From assembly GCA_013397075.1 (NCBI GenBank), contig VWZS01000622.1, positions 382,069-446,068 of the forward strand: a DNA stretch of 64,000 nucleotides. The letters are read 5' to 3'. The notes below the pieces were generated by a model. The model saw only the letters and a list, made by a program, of their open reading frames with translations, was not told the DNA's origin and did not search any database. Position numbers and translations under genes: made by a program. Below, piece by piece: positions 25,001 through 37,797 of this stretch. This DNA comes from Rhabdornis inornatus. Lineage: Eukaryota > Chordata > Aves > Passeriformes > Rhabdornithidae. Positions within the stretch are counted from its first letter, which is position 1. The number at the start of each line of letters is the position of its first letter.

Positions 25001-27172
25001 TAGAAATCATACTGTCAAAGTAATTTGAAAGAAAACCTTTAAAGACATTTTAGAAAATTGGTTTTGTTTAACATAACAATGGAAAAAAAATTTTTGCTTA
25101 CAAAATTACCAAATTCTTCTTTGTGAAACCTCAGTAATAAAAAGACCTTGCTCTTGCACAAATGCTTTTTTTCTTACACATTTTAGGCAGACTTGTTATT
25201 TAATCAGATAAGTATTTAATTGTCCATGTTGCTTGACAATTTAGGCTGAAATCGCACAACTCTATCTACAAGAGCAAATTTTTCTGCCAATGATAATCTC
25301 CCTCTCCCCATAGGAACACAGGCTCTACATGAATCTAATTTTAAACACAGGGGTTCCTTACTGCAGACACAGTTTTAGTATCTGTTCCAGTGTCTCACAT
25401 TTCATAAGAGTGGCGAGATTAAAAAAATATCCATCTTCTGTATCTAGCATGTGGTCTACCCAATATTAAAAAGAAATAATGCTATGGATTTGTAAATACT
25501 CACACATTTGAGGGTAACTGCATCTGCAAGTCAAACTGCCTCCTTTTATGTGTATTCAGATGACTATGACTGGTGTGCTATGAATAGTAAAGGAATGTGG
25601 AATGGAAAGTGCCAAGTTAAATACAGACGCTTTATCACAGCCATCTGCTGTTTGGACAAATCAAAAACATATTCAAATGAAACTGAATACAAATACAATT
25701 TTAAGAATACAAGAAAACTATGATGAACAAAACCTGGGCTCTCACTGGCTGAAGCTAGAGAGTTCCTTTAGTTTCAAGTGAAAATCCTAAGCTTGTATGT
25801 CTGCACATGTCCTTTAATAAGAAAGATTTACATTATTGTTGCTTAGATTTCAAGATATTTGACGAAATTATTTTAGAGAAGTGGGTAGTACAATTCTTGT
25901 ATTTTACCTATTAATTGTGCTAAAACTCACAAGAAATTTGTACAAGAAAGGCAGAATAAAGTCTGAATTGTAAATTTCCATCACATGCAACTATCTTTTT
26001 AATATACCAGAAGTCAAAAGTGTAATGTTTTCTAACAAACTGAACCAAATATTAAACATATGTCCCTGCATTTCCACTCAACCCCACACTCTTCCCCCAT
26101 ATTGCCTGTGTTCAATTTGCATATTCATTTAAGATCAAATAGCAAATCAGATCTAGATTTCTACATCTAGGAGCTTCATCAGCAATATGGTATAAGATGT
26201 AACATGGATTTAAGAAACTGAATTCTATATACAGGTCTGGATTTAAACTTTACAGGCCAGATTTATAAAAACTGTACAAGCTTAAACCCATGGTTTCTAC
26301 ACCACCTTATGATACAACTATTGGGACAGTGTTCAGAATCACAAGTCAGCAATCTGCTTTGGTGATTTTTGTTTACAGAGAGTTTTGTAAATTTCATCAC
26401 TTAAATTTACAAGTTATTATAAAATCTATTCTAGGTATGATTGCAGTGATGATATTCATAGCCCTACAGACAAGAAAGATGTTCTAAACAAAAAAAACCA
26501 TAACTGATTTAATTATTTCAAATTAGATCATGGTTAAACTACTGGAAACTTGGCAAGGAAGTAGACCATACAACCAAAATCATATAATCTCTTCTACATA
26601 TGTCAATACCATGGTTACACACAGGCTTGCTTATGTACGCAGGCCTGCCTCACAAAATTGGATGGAAAATGTGACGTCTGACTCTTCTGTATTGCAGGTC
26701 TCTCTGCATCATTCTGTGCCCAAGTCTGTACTTGCTCACAAATGTCATCAGTCAGAAATCACTGGAACACCTTGACCCAGACATGGCACGGATGCACCCA
26801 GGCAAACTGTACCTTCTCTTGTAAACAGATCTTTACAAAAGCCTACATCCATGCTCCTTGGTAAATGGGAACTTCCCCTGACCTGGCACTTGAGTGTTCA
26901 TGTAACAGGGGCCACACCGCAGTATGGACCTGCCACTGAATTCCTGTATTTTAGCACCAAGAAGAGCATAAGGAAATGTTTCCCTCCTTTTTTTTAGTGG
27001 TGATTTATCAGAATATCTTGGATGGATGATTTTCATGTGTTTACCAGAAGAACCTCAAAGTACCTGGCAGACTGTTTCCGAATAATCTGGAAAGAGCTGT
27101 TCTTACATATTTAATATGATATTTTACTGTTATAATCTGATTAGAATTGAATGTGAATGTCACATAGAAAGG
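25001..27172. other. Intergenic sequence downstream of HSPB3
   Basis: AT-rich sequence with no convincing coding frame and no repeat recognised before the solo LTR. Confidence 0.55.
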
Positions 27173-27624
27173 TGTTAATATTGCTCATGGGCAGCAGTCT
27201 GAGATATTAATTGATAGCAAAGTATTTCAGAACAGCTATGTGGAGGGGGCTGACAGCTGGTCTGTGAACCAGAGGAGTGAGCTGACAGAAGAAGAAATTG
27301 GTAAAATTCATATTTACCCATGAAGGGAAGAAGAAGACAAGGTTGTTCACATGGGAACCAAGAGAACAGAAATAAACACTGGACACCTGCAGTTAGAAAA
27401 ACAGGACTATTATCTGTTTGTAAAATTCTTGTAAAAAGCCTGCACAAAAACAGTGACGCTGATACTGCTTTGTACCAAATGACCATGATGAGCTTTGTTA
27501 TTTTAACCAATGAATGAAGTATGCACTGTGTTAAAGAATGTATAAAAGAGAACATGCAGCCATAATAAAAAAGCTATTTTACCTGCTGCTACGTGTTGCT
27601 ATGTGTGTTGTGTCTATCCCAACA
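27173..27624 (+). mobile_element. Solo LTR, endogenous retrovirus K/ERV2-like
   Basis: The segment begins TGTTAATATT and ends in CCCAACA, the TG...CA form of an LTR. Its 3' part has the order typical of avian ERV2/ERVK LTRs: 'taaccaatgaatgaag', a TATA box (TATAAAAG, 27541), a poly(A) signal AATAAA (27564-27569) only some 20 bases later, then a GT-rich stretch. No internal viral sequence lies beside it, so it is a solo LTR left by recombination. The bases on the two sides (GAAAGG and GCAACC) do not form a clean duplication, so the edges are approximate and the copy is probably old. Confidence 0.65.
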
Positions 27625-30600
27625 GCAACCCAGCTACAGCTTAAGACAGGTTTAAGACATGCTGATGTGGTTAAATTAGGAACCATGAAATTGGCTGTCT
27701 ATAAAATTCTGGCCCAGAATAAGTGGTAAGTCTGTGCAAGCCTTGCAGACCAAGTGTTGCCAAGCCTTCTCAGTTCCCAGCAGTAAGGGATTACCTTTGT
27801 AATTGATCAAACTGCTCCTCCAAATGGATAAAGGTGATTTCATGCATGAATCTAAGCACTGTGAAAAATGCCTTCATAGAGAAGAAAAAGTATCAATATG
27901 GTACTAGTCTCCAAAAACAAGGTAAAAATAAATTTCTGTAAGAGAAAGCCCAAAAATGCCTTTCGTTGCCTTGCTGCCTTTTTATAGTTTCTGCTGCACC
28001 CAGGGCATTTGAGATCTCTCCACAGACTCCAATACTGGTAATACAGTGAACCAAGGCTGACATGACACTCACCAGTCACCCAGCAATAACTTAGCTGCAG
28101 CATTGGAAAAAAGAAAAGGAAATCTCTGGGGTATCATGGTGGCAACACTCCACCAGAGGAGAAGGTCTCACATTCCTGACTTACTTCAGGAATCAAAATG
28201 TCCCTTTTTAATCTGAGTAACAGTACAAGACTGGTTTCTAAAGTGAATAGAAATATTTCTGAAAATATCAGGTACACCTTCTGTTGTTTGAAAGGGATGC
28301 AGACCTCTGTCTTGCTGGCTACCAGAGACAGTGGCTGGCCCCTCTCACCCAGAGGACAGCAGCTCAATAGCCCTGTGCTGTGAACACAGAAGATAAGTCT
28401 AAAGAATTCCATCTGTACACTACATTGGAGTAGTGAGCTGGCCCCACTTGTGCTAACCCTGGAGCCAGAGCACTGTCCCTGTATGCCAGCAAATCCACAC
28501 CACAGCCCTATAGCAGCTACTGTCAAGAAAATACACTCAATCCCAAGTCAAAACCAGTAGAGATATATAAAGAGTTTTGAAGACATAATATTTAAACCTT
28601 CTACAATAAATATTTGACTTTTTTTTTTTTAAATAAGCGTTTTTAGGGGCTGAGAAAGACATTTCAGAATTACTTTAAAAAATTTTGATTTTTAATAGAA
28701 GAGGAACACATACATGGACTGAACCCTTGGTATGCTAGGCTGAAAGAGTACCTTCAGCTACTAATTTCAGTTACGTTTCTCTGCAATTGCACATCTCTTT
28801 AATTTTTTTATCTATTAATTGTACATTCCATCATGTAAGCACATAGCATGTCAGAATCTCCAGAAGTTTCATTTGTTCTTAGAAGAGTTGGATGACATGG
28901 GGATGAAAGTGGAAGTGCCCTACCTGAACTAGCCACCCCAAAACTTCTAATCAAGTCCCCATCAGCTGAAACTGGTTTACTGAATCAATATAAACTAGCT
29001 AACTTATGCAGTTGTCCCTCTCACTGGCTTTGCATGGAGTTGATTTGGTCCAGCAAGATTTTCTCACTCAGGTGCCAATGTGCAGCCTCCAGGGCTGGCT
29101 GGAACCTTTTCCTCTACCACCACAGTACCAGAAGTAGAAGCTGGCTTCTCCTGCAGCTGATTCAGACGTCCAGAGGGACCACATGAGTAGCTCTCTGTGT
29201 GTGTCTGACTTGCCACAAGAGGTAAGATGGGATCTGAGAATGTTTTGGGTTCCAGTGACACTAACTCCTTTATTTTTAGTTCCACTCCTCATCTTCCAGG
29301 ATATACCATTCTCCTCTCAGCCTGGACACAGGAGTCATCTATTCCACAGACAGCAGAGCAACACACTGAAGTAAGCACAAAGAGCAGGCATGGCTTGTGT
29401 CTGTGAATAAGCTAATTTGGAATTTGGATGTTTGGTTTAAACAAGTCCAACTCTTGACTAAAAATGATTCCATTTATCACAGCCATAATGAAAAATTAAT
29501 TAAGGAGAATGATTTTCAGAGCAGAGTGTGACTAATAAAAACTAATAAAAAATTCTTGTACTCTGTCTTACAAGGCAGACAGAAGCTCATAAGCTACCTG
29601 CTCTGGTGACAGCTGTATGCATTTTAATAGCAGTTCAATTATATTTTGCAACTTTACCACAATTACCCAAGCACTGGTGGTATGATTAGTATGTACTGTA
29701 TAAGACACACCATAAATACAGGCTCTGCCTTAATTTATATATGGAGCCTCCGGACTCGATCCTGGAATGAAACTGAGAGACTCAATACAGATTAGAAGAC
29801 TATGAGACAACTAAGTGGAGAAATATGAACTCTAGACCCTATCATAATAACCACAGCAATATTTAACTTAAACCTTCTAGAAACCTCAGTCTGAAATGGC
29901 TACAGTGTCGAGACAGATAAGGTTTCCAGATTTATTTTATTCCAAATTTAAAGGTCAGAAGGATCAGTGATGATCCCTAGTGACACCCTGCACAGAATGC
30001 ACATTATCTCACTTGGTAATTTCCTCATGAAGCCAGCCCACAATATGTTCGAAAAAGAACACATATTTAAGCAAGAGATAAAATCTTTATTTCAGGACTT
30101 CAGTTGACAGAAAACTCTTGTACCCCTCCATCAAGTATTAATAATCATCATGGCCTACAAAGAGCAGGTTTTCCCTAGTCCTCTTGAGATTTGTTCAGAG
30201 ATAATTTTATAATTTTATCAATTTTATAATTTTAAAACTAAAAGTAATACTCTGGACAGTTCTTGGGAGAGTCTTTCTACTATCCTGTTTTTATGAGTTA
30301 CAAAGTTATAAAAGCATAATGCTTTCTACTAAACACCCCTATTAGCTACTAATAGAACACAAATTCACCAACATGAAAAACTGTAAGCGTAATTTTTCCA
30401 CATAAAGCAGAAATACATATCGAATAACTTTGCATATATTTAATACATTTTTACCTTATGGATACCTGTATCATCACTGGTAATTTTGCCATCTTCATGT
30501 CTTACTCACTAAACTATAGCTAGGATTCTGTTTCTTGTTGAATAAGTCCTGACTTCCCATTGACCAAATAAATTTTAATATATTTTGAGCTTTTTCTCCT

Positions 30601-33600
30601 ATCAACTGGCATTGCTTGCTACCAACTTCTTATTTTTTCTATTCTACTTTCACTTGCCCTTTTGTAACAATGTATTTCAAATTTGGATAATTCTGCTTAT
30701 ATGAGCACAGTTCTGTATGGATAGCAAAAAACACTCTAAAATGCATACAGAAATACCAGTGCCAGGTTCTGATACTGTTTCTCTTAGGAAATTATAACCT
30801 CTTAAAATTTTACTAATGGTATGGGATGCCCAATACGTCTCTGCATTGAACTCCCTCCTAAAACAAATGCTCAAAACAAGGAAGCACCAGGCTGCACCAC
30901 ATGTGAAGGGGAACTCATGCCATTCACCTTCTCACAAATACATGGCCCTAAGCAAGAACCTCCTTCACCACCTCAATATTTGCAGGCCCTATCTTCTCCA
31001 AAAGACCAGCAAAACACAGAAGCTAAAACAGTGTCATTTTCAGTCACTCAGCTTCTCAGAACTCTCCATTTCTTGAGCTGGCACAGACAAAGAAGTAACT
31101 CCTTGGCCATGTCCTCAAGTAACAACATGAACAAAATTTTTCTCCTTGAAGATAAAACAACAATCTCACCCAAATATTAATTAACCTTACTGTAAATGCC
31201 ACTGTCTCCTGATACAGAATACACTGTATCAGCTTAAACACAAACTCTGAGAAAATAAAAGATACTTTGATGGTCAAAATGCCACCAAAACTCATCTGTT
31301 GCCTACGTTAGTGAGCACTTGTCCTGGTCTCCAGGCACAGACTGAGAAGTCACTCTCATAAAATTCAACGATGGACAGTAAAACTCCCAAAGCAGTGTTA
31401 AGGCTCATCCGTCCTGATCCATTGACAGGAGCTGCCAGCGACTAGTCCTGCACTCTGCACCCAGCCTCTGCCAGGCACCTTTCTGCACTGACCGTAGCAA
31501 CTTCAGGACTGACCAGAGCAAGTTCAGCCCAAGTTCTGAGGATTTTTAGATCCCATCAGCATTTATTTTCCCACTATAAACCTCAGCGTTAACACAAGCA
31601 TAGAGCCTGCTAAGGAGGTCCACTCTGCAATTTCTTTGTCATGAGTGAAGACAGGGACACATGCATTTGGGAAATTAATGAATGCTCAATTCTTCATTCG
31701 CAGTATACTGTGACTTACCCATCCTATACAATGGGTGTATTGCTGGGATAACTTTACTTTCATGCCACATTTATATGGTACATAGATATAATGCTGGCCT
31801 CAACATCAGCTACCCATTTAGCTCTTAGTCCTTGCTTTTTACCAAGTATGTTATCCCTAGAGGTTTTGGATTGATAAATGTAAGATTGAGTCCTCAAGGA
31901 CTTATGCAGCTCAGGACAAAGTACAGCAGCTCATTCATCCAATTTGGTGTCTCAGCCTTATTCAGCTGGTAAATTCTGCCTGTGTGCATGCCAAGGGACT
32001 GGAAGTTGACATGGGCCCATTTGTCCATAACCATGAAAGACTCAGCACCGTCAGAATGTCTGCCTAGCACGTGTCGTCCCTGCCACAGCACTGACAAACT
32101 GCGCACATAACGGATTTATCCTGACAGTATCCCTAGATGGTTTGAAACATTATCCCTTCAGACAGGAAACGGAGACAGACACGCATTCCAAGGAATATTA
32201 AATGGAGAGTGGAGAATAACTGAGTAACAGCCACCTATTACACAGACTGGGGCTGAGACAGCTAATACATATAGCAAAGGCAAAGACATCAGTGTTTCTG
32301 ATCAATTATCCCTAATTTTACACAACCTATTTTGAAAAAAGCGATGCAATTTTTAATTCATGCTTGAGATTGAAAAATATTTTGTTTTCTTATATATCTC
32401 ACTGCATCTTTTTCTAAATTTCAGTTTATAGAACACTATTAAGTGTCTTCATTTCGCTCCATTTTATGCTTTCATGTAAGATTTTATACAACATTTCAAA
32501 TAAAATCATATTCCAGCCTTCAGAAACCGAAAAAAATACCACTAGAATAACATTTTTGTCAAATTTATTGCACTTTCTCTACTGATTTGGTAGTTCAAGG
32601 TCTTTACTTGCATTTAGTTTTTTACTTTTAGCAAGTGAAATGTTTAAACAATTTTGTGTTTAAAATCAGTTTGTGCCCTCTAGTGGCAGCCCTGCCAGGC
32701 ACCCGAACTGTGACTTCCCTCTCAAAGATGACACAAAAATGGAAGAAAAACAGTTTATTCCCCTATTAAATGAAATCTGTATGATTTCTAAAATCTGCAT
32801 GATTTTAAAAAATTATATTCTCCTCTAGTTATGAGGTAGTACCATGAGCTAAAAATATACCACAAATAGCAAAACCCCCAAAAAATCACATACTGTGTAA
32901 GCATTTTACCAAATTTGCTCTTAGAAATTATATTGATGAAAACGGACCTACTTGTAGCCACTTGCTTGCACAAAGCACTCTTCTGTGTATTTCCTATTAG
33001 AGCATCTTTCAATGTCCAGACACGTGGTTTTCCCAGGGTCCACAAGGAGTATCATCATAAAGAAAAGGCTTAGTGCTTTCATCTTTTCTTATGAAAATTC
33101 ACTTTGCTTTTCTTAGTAAAACAGCAAAGTATAGCATAGAGGAAGAGTAAGAAAATAAAGAGAGAAAGATTTGACACCTTCAATGGAAAGTTACACAGGG
33201 CAATATAAGCTTCCATTACATTTGAATTCAGAGCCTCTATTCATTCACTTTTTCTTAATTCAAGATAAATTAAATCCATACATTTTCTAAAAAATGTTAA
33301 AATGTTTCCAAATTTTTTACCGTAATTTTCTGCACCCAATCAGCAAAACAATCATGCTGCTTTCAAATATCTCTTTTAGCACATATTAATGGTGTCTTGA
33401 GACAACTAACTTACACACAATGAGATATCCCATATATAGGTTTTGGTAGCCATTTGGTTTTAGTCTGGATTTCAGCTTTACTCTCCCAAATTACAGGTCC
33501 CTAGGAACACAGTAAATAATAGATATTTTCACTGAATTATAGGTTATTAGTCTTTACAATAACATGTACTTTGCCTCTACAAATTCAATTCCCAATGAAG

Positions 33601-36039
33601 ATGGTAGAAATTCCTGACCAAGCAAAGCATTGAGATACATGCTTTGTGCAGCTAAAATGCTCCAAGTCACTGTGTGCCATTCTTACTTTGAAACTGCTGT
33701 CTCTCCTAGTCCAAACAGCAAGAAACAAAGCTCAATAAATCCAGTTCTTCTGCTTGGCACTGCAGACGGTTATTGAAGAGGTTGGAAGCTGGGTTTTTTC
33801 AAACATTTAAAAAATGTTTGTTAGAATGGCTTCTAATTTTGCAGGTTATTTTTCTTGGAAATAACAATTGATGGTTTTAAAATGTTATTTATAACATCCA
33901 CAAGAGAGTGCCTCAGCAGTGTGGTAATCAGAGTTGGCTCACTGGTGGGAAAGGATGGAAAACGTCATTTGCAACCTTTTTATTGTTCCAAATTCTCTTT
34001 GCAGTTTTGATCACTAGGAAAATAACATAGCACACATTTTCCTTTCATATTTTTGCCTTATTGAAAGCATTAGTGCCAGAAAAAAACATGATTCAATGTC
34101 ACATAACTTAATTTTTGTTGTAGCCTTCAGATAAAATGGAAAGATCTTAGAGAATAACTACTTTAAAAATTGCACCTATGTAATGAAGAAATACTATGTT
34201 CATTACACCTTCAAATTCTCCTGGTAGCAGTTTTTTTGTCTGTGTTGGACTTGACACCTTTGCTTCTGTTCATTTGAGAGGCAAACATCAAGCCAACACT
34301 TATTAGAGAAAAATCAGGCCAAAACAGAGGGGAGCAGGAGGAAGTAGGACAGCTGCTACCTCCACCAGACCCAAGGAAGTAAGACAGATGCCCAGCCCAA
34401 AGCTGTCCCTTTGTCCTGCCCTGGCTATGACAGCCACAGCCTGACAGGCACTGTCAGCATGACCACTTGGAGCAGGAAAATCCCATTCCTGAACCACCTT
34501 TGCACCTGTTTGTCACTCCAGGTTGTCCAATGAGAGCAAATCTTAAATACCTATTTAAAACAAATCAAGTTGGTCAGCATCATGTCTAGTACCGTTCACT
34601 CCACGTGACAAAAGAATTTTGTCTATTTAGAGAACAATATTAATCATTAAGAACATTGAATTCTAGATGAATAGGAGTGAAAAGTTTAGAACGGGAGTTG
34701 TATCAGGTGCAGTCAAATATATATAATGAAATAAGTAGTATAGAGAAGGCATAGCAAGGACTATTCTTCTGTAGTTTAACCTGTGAGGATTCACATGAAT
34801 GCACAAGATTTCCCAGATCAATGTTAGCAGTAACTCTGGAAGGAACACAAAATCCCAATCCCTTATCTTGATCTGCAGCAGTCAGAATCTGGGATTAAAT
34901 CTAACACCAAGGTCAAACTGATCCACATATACCTCCTAGTGGGGTTTTAGTCCTTACTCTAAGTTGGCCACGTGGGTGGAGAGCAGCATGGTGGGCTGTG
35001 GGCCAGCTGCCACAGCAATCTCTGTGTTTTGCAGAAGAGAGCCAGACCTTTGTGAAAGGCAGACACTGACAGTGCACCAGCTGCAGGGACAGAATGCTGA
35101 CTGACTGAAAAAGAGCTTTGGTGGTTCAAAAAGCACTAACAGGTGCTGATGCAGGGCTTGACGATCCCCTCAGGGCCTGCTGGTCGGGGGTGAGTGATCA
35201 TGACCAGGCCAGGTCAGGATGTTTCTACCAGCTGCCAGCTCTCTCTCATGAAGACAACTGATGCTTCTCACCTTAGCACTGCTGTAGATACTCAGAACTG
35301 CTCTCTGTAAACTTACTGCAACACAAATGTGTTCCACAAAGTTGGCCACTGAGGAGCTGGTTGCGTGGTGAATTATGTGTTTCTTTGGGCACTGTATTCA
35401 CTAATTAAAACAGACTTCTGGATCTAAGCATTCATTAAAGAAAGGAGTTTGGGACTAACATGCTGGACTGCGGTGAGCTGACATACAAAAAAAAAAGTTG
35501 AGTAGACAAACTGAGCAACAGTAACAGGAAAATACCATGATAATATGCATACTAATTTTGGAGAAAATGAAGGTTGAAAGAAAAAGTGTAAAAAGTAAGC
35601 CCCAGGTATCAAACACTAAAACCAGCAATGATAGGAAACAGTGGGTCTTGTAGCATTCCAGTGATTTGCTCCCAGGTGAAGACAAATTATTTGACACAAA
35701 GATCTATGAAGTAACATACTCCCTAAACTATGGCAGAGAAATAAGCAAGATATCTGGATGCTAATAAGAAAACATGAAGAACTGGGGACCAGAAACTTGA
35801 ACATCTACTCTGAAAAACTTCTAATTACTCGTGAACAGGCAGAAATTTTGAGAGAAACTTGTACCTAGGGATCCAATGAGAGGACAAAGATTATTAACGG
35901 GACGGGATCCATATACAGGACAACACAGGACCAGGAGCAACAGGAAGGGAAATAACCACGTGGGGAAAAGAGCACCTCGACCGGACTGAGGCTGTTCCAC
36001 AGAAAACCAGTATCAGCGGCACGACTACATTTTTTTTTG
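27625..36039. other. Intergenic stretch between HSPB3 and SNX18
   Basis: About 8.4 kb with no supported gene. A 130-codon minus-strand frame at 28134-28526 has no recognisable domain and no splice context. A CTCF motif lies at 32672-32686 and a small perfect hairpin (9-base arms) at 33800-33820. No repeat family could be named by eye. Confidence 0.55.
32672..32686 (-). promoter_or_regulatory. CTCF-binding motif, reverse
   Basis: On the minus strand the sequence reads CCACTAGAGGGCACA, matching 14 of 15 positions of CCASYAGRKGGCRSY and preceded by TGC. It points left, so with the forward motif at 20989 it forms a convergent pair 11.7 kb apart that encloses HSPB3. Occupancy is inferred from motif quality only. 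Confidence 0.65.
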
Positions 36040-36423
36040 CGAAGGCTAAAATACGCGTTACCCACGAGCAGAACGCACCCTGCCATTCATTCTTTTTCTC
36101 TGGACGCAGCAGGCGGCCAGGGGAGCGCCAGCAGCACCAGCGAGGCCGCCCAGCACCCGCGTGGCGCAGCGGCCGCACCGGGGCGTGGGGAGGAGACCCG
36201 AGGGCTCGGGAAGCTTCCCGGCCGGACGCGGGGAAGCGCTGACGCGCCTTCGAGGGGTCGGGAGGCGCCGGCGGCGATCGAGCGGCGGAGGCCCGGCGGG
36301 GGCCCGGGGGAGGCCCGGCGGGGCCGGGAGACACCGGCGGAGACACCGGACCCGGAGACCGGAGGACCGCGGGACGCGGCCGGCGAGGCCCCCGGCAGGG
36401 GGCGCAGGGGGAAGGGCTGGGGG
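36040..36423 (+). promoter_or_regulatory. SNX18 CpG island, promoter and 5' leader
   Basis: The base composition jumps to very high GC with dense CpG from about 36100 up to the assembly gap. The island sits directly before SNX18 exon 1 and is the expected promoter and 5' leader. None of the three forward frames carries the SNX18 N-terminal SH3 sequence, so the start codon must be inside the gap. A near-match to the CTCF core is at 36392-36406 (13 of 15 positions). The transcription start cannot be placed more precisely. Confidence 0.75.
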
Positions 36424-37251
36424 NNNNNNNNNNNNNNNNNNNNNNNNNNNNNNNNNNNNNNNNNNNNNNNNNNNNNNNNNNNNNNNNNNNNNNNNNNNNN
36501 NNNNNNNNNNNNNNNNNNNNNNNNNNNNNNNNNNNNNNNNNNNNNNNNNNNNNNNNNNNNNNNNNNNNNNNNNNNNNNNNNNNNNNNNNNNNNNNNNNNN
36601 NNNNNNNNNNNNNNNNNNNNNNNNNNNNNNNNNNNNNNNNNNNNNNNNNNNNNNNNNNNNNNNNNNNNNNNNNNNNNNNNNNNNNNNNNNNNNNNNNNNN
36701 NNNNNNNNNNNNNNNNNNNNNNNNNNNNNNNNNNNNNNNNNNNNNNNNNNNNNNNNNNNNNNNNNNNNNNNNNNNNNNNNNNNNNNNNNNNNNNNNNNNN
36801 NNNNNNNNNNNNNNNNNNNNNNNNNNNNNNNNNNNNNNNNNNNNNNNNNNNNNNNNNNNNNNNNNNNNNNNNNNNNNNNNNNNNNNNNNNNNNNNNNNNN
36901 NNNNNNNNNNNNNNNNNNNNNNNNNNNNNNNNNNNNNNNNNNNNNNNNNNNNNNNNNNNNNNNNNNNNNNNNNNNNNNNNNNNNNNNNNNNNNNNNNNNN
37001 NNNNNNNNNNNNNNNNNNNNNNNNNNNNNNNNNNNNNNNNNNNNNNNNNNNNNNNNNNNNNNNNNNNNNNNNNNNNNNNNNNNNNNNNNNNNNNNNNNNN
37101 NNNNNNNNNNNNNNNNNNNNNNNNNNNNNNNNNNNNNNNNNNNNNNNNNNNNNNNNNNNNNNNNNNNNNNNNNNNNNNNNNNNNNNNNNNNNNNNNNNNN
37201 NNNNNNNNNNNNNNNNNNNNNNNNNNNNNNNNNNNNNNNNNNNNNNNNNNN
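36424..37251. other. Assembly gap (828 N) inside SNX18 exon 1
   Basis: A run of 828 Ns removes the start codon, SH3 domain, linker and most of the PX domain of SNX18. High GC on its left side explains why it was not sequenced. The missing coding part should be longer than the gap (see findings). Confidence 0.98.
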
Positions 37252-37797
37252 TGGACCACATGTGCAGCCACCCGGTGCTGGCTCAGTGTGATGCCTTCCA
37301 GCACTTCCTCACCTGTCCCAGCACGGATGAGAAGGCCTGGAAGCAGGGCAAGCGCAAGGCTGAGAAGGATGAGATGGTGGGTGCCAACTTTTTTCTGACC
37401 ATCAGTGTCCCCACAGGCCCTGGGGCCAGTCTGGACTTGCAGGAGGTGGAAAGCCAGGTGGATGGCTTCAAAGCCTTCACCAAGAAGATGGATGAGAGTG
37501 CCCTGCAACTTAATCACACGGCCAACGAGTTTGCCCGCAAACAAGTCACTGGTTTCAAGAAGGAATACCAGAAGGTGGGACACTCCTTTAAGTGTCTCAG
37601 TCAGGCATTCGAGCTGGACCAGCAGGCCTTTTCGGCTGGCCTCAACCAAGCCATAGCCTTCACTGCGGAAGCCTATGATGCCATCGGGGACCTCTTTGCA
37701 GATCAGCCGCGGCAGGACCTAGATCCTGTGATGGATTTGTTAGCACTATATCAGGGCCATTTGGCCAACTTTCCAGACATCATCCATGTGCAGAAAG
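37252..37797 (+). CDS. SNX18: Sorting nexin-18, exon 1 (3' part)
   Basis: The frame opens directly out of the gap with DHMCSHPVLAQCDAFQHFLTC, the end of the PX domain. It then runs through the PX-BAR 'yoke' (DEKAWKQGKRKAEKDEMVGANFF, given here as a position marker: 37321-37392) and the first helices of the BAR domain (QEVESQVDGFKAFTKKMDES, HTANEFARKQVTGFKKEYQK) to LANFPDIIHVQK. The exon ends at the donor AAAG|GTAAGA in phase 1. SNX18 is a SNX9-family protein with an SH3, a PX and a BAR domain that binds phosphoinositides, tubulates membranes, and works with dynamin and N-WASP in endocytosis and in autophagosome formation (family knowledge). About 181 residues are visible here. The N-terminal half is lost only because of the assembly gap, with no sign of a pseudogene. 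Confidence 0.97.

Noticed and set aside
28134..28526. Minus-strand 130-codon open frame
   Set aside because: Cys/Leu/Ser-rich with no domain or exon structure, and nothing I recognise. It may be an old repeat that I cannot name.
36392..36406. Third CTCF motif in the SNX18 CpG island
   Set aside because: Only 13 of 15 core positions match, and GC-rich islands give such partial matches easily. Kept only as a note in the promoter entry.
36037..37398. Very long open frames (up to 520 codons) across the N run on both strands
   Set aside because: They are open only because N codons cannot be stops. The flanking pieces are GC-driven Arg/Gly/Pro strings. Only the frame that leaves the gap as DHMCSHPVL is real.
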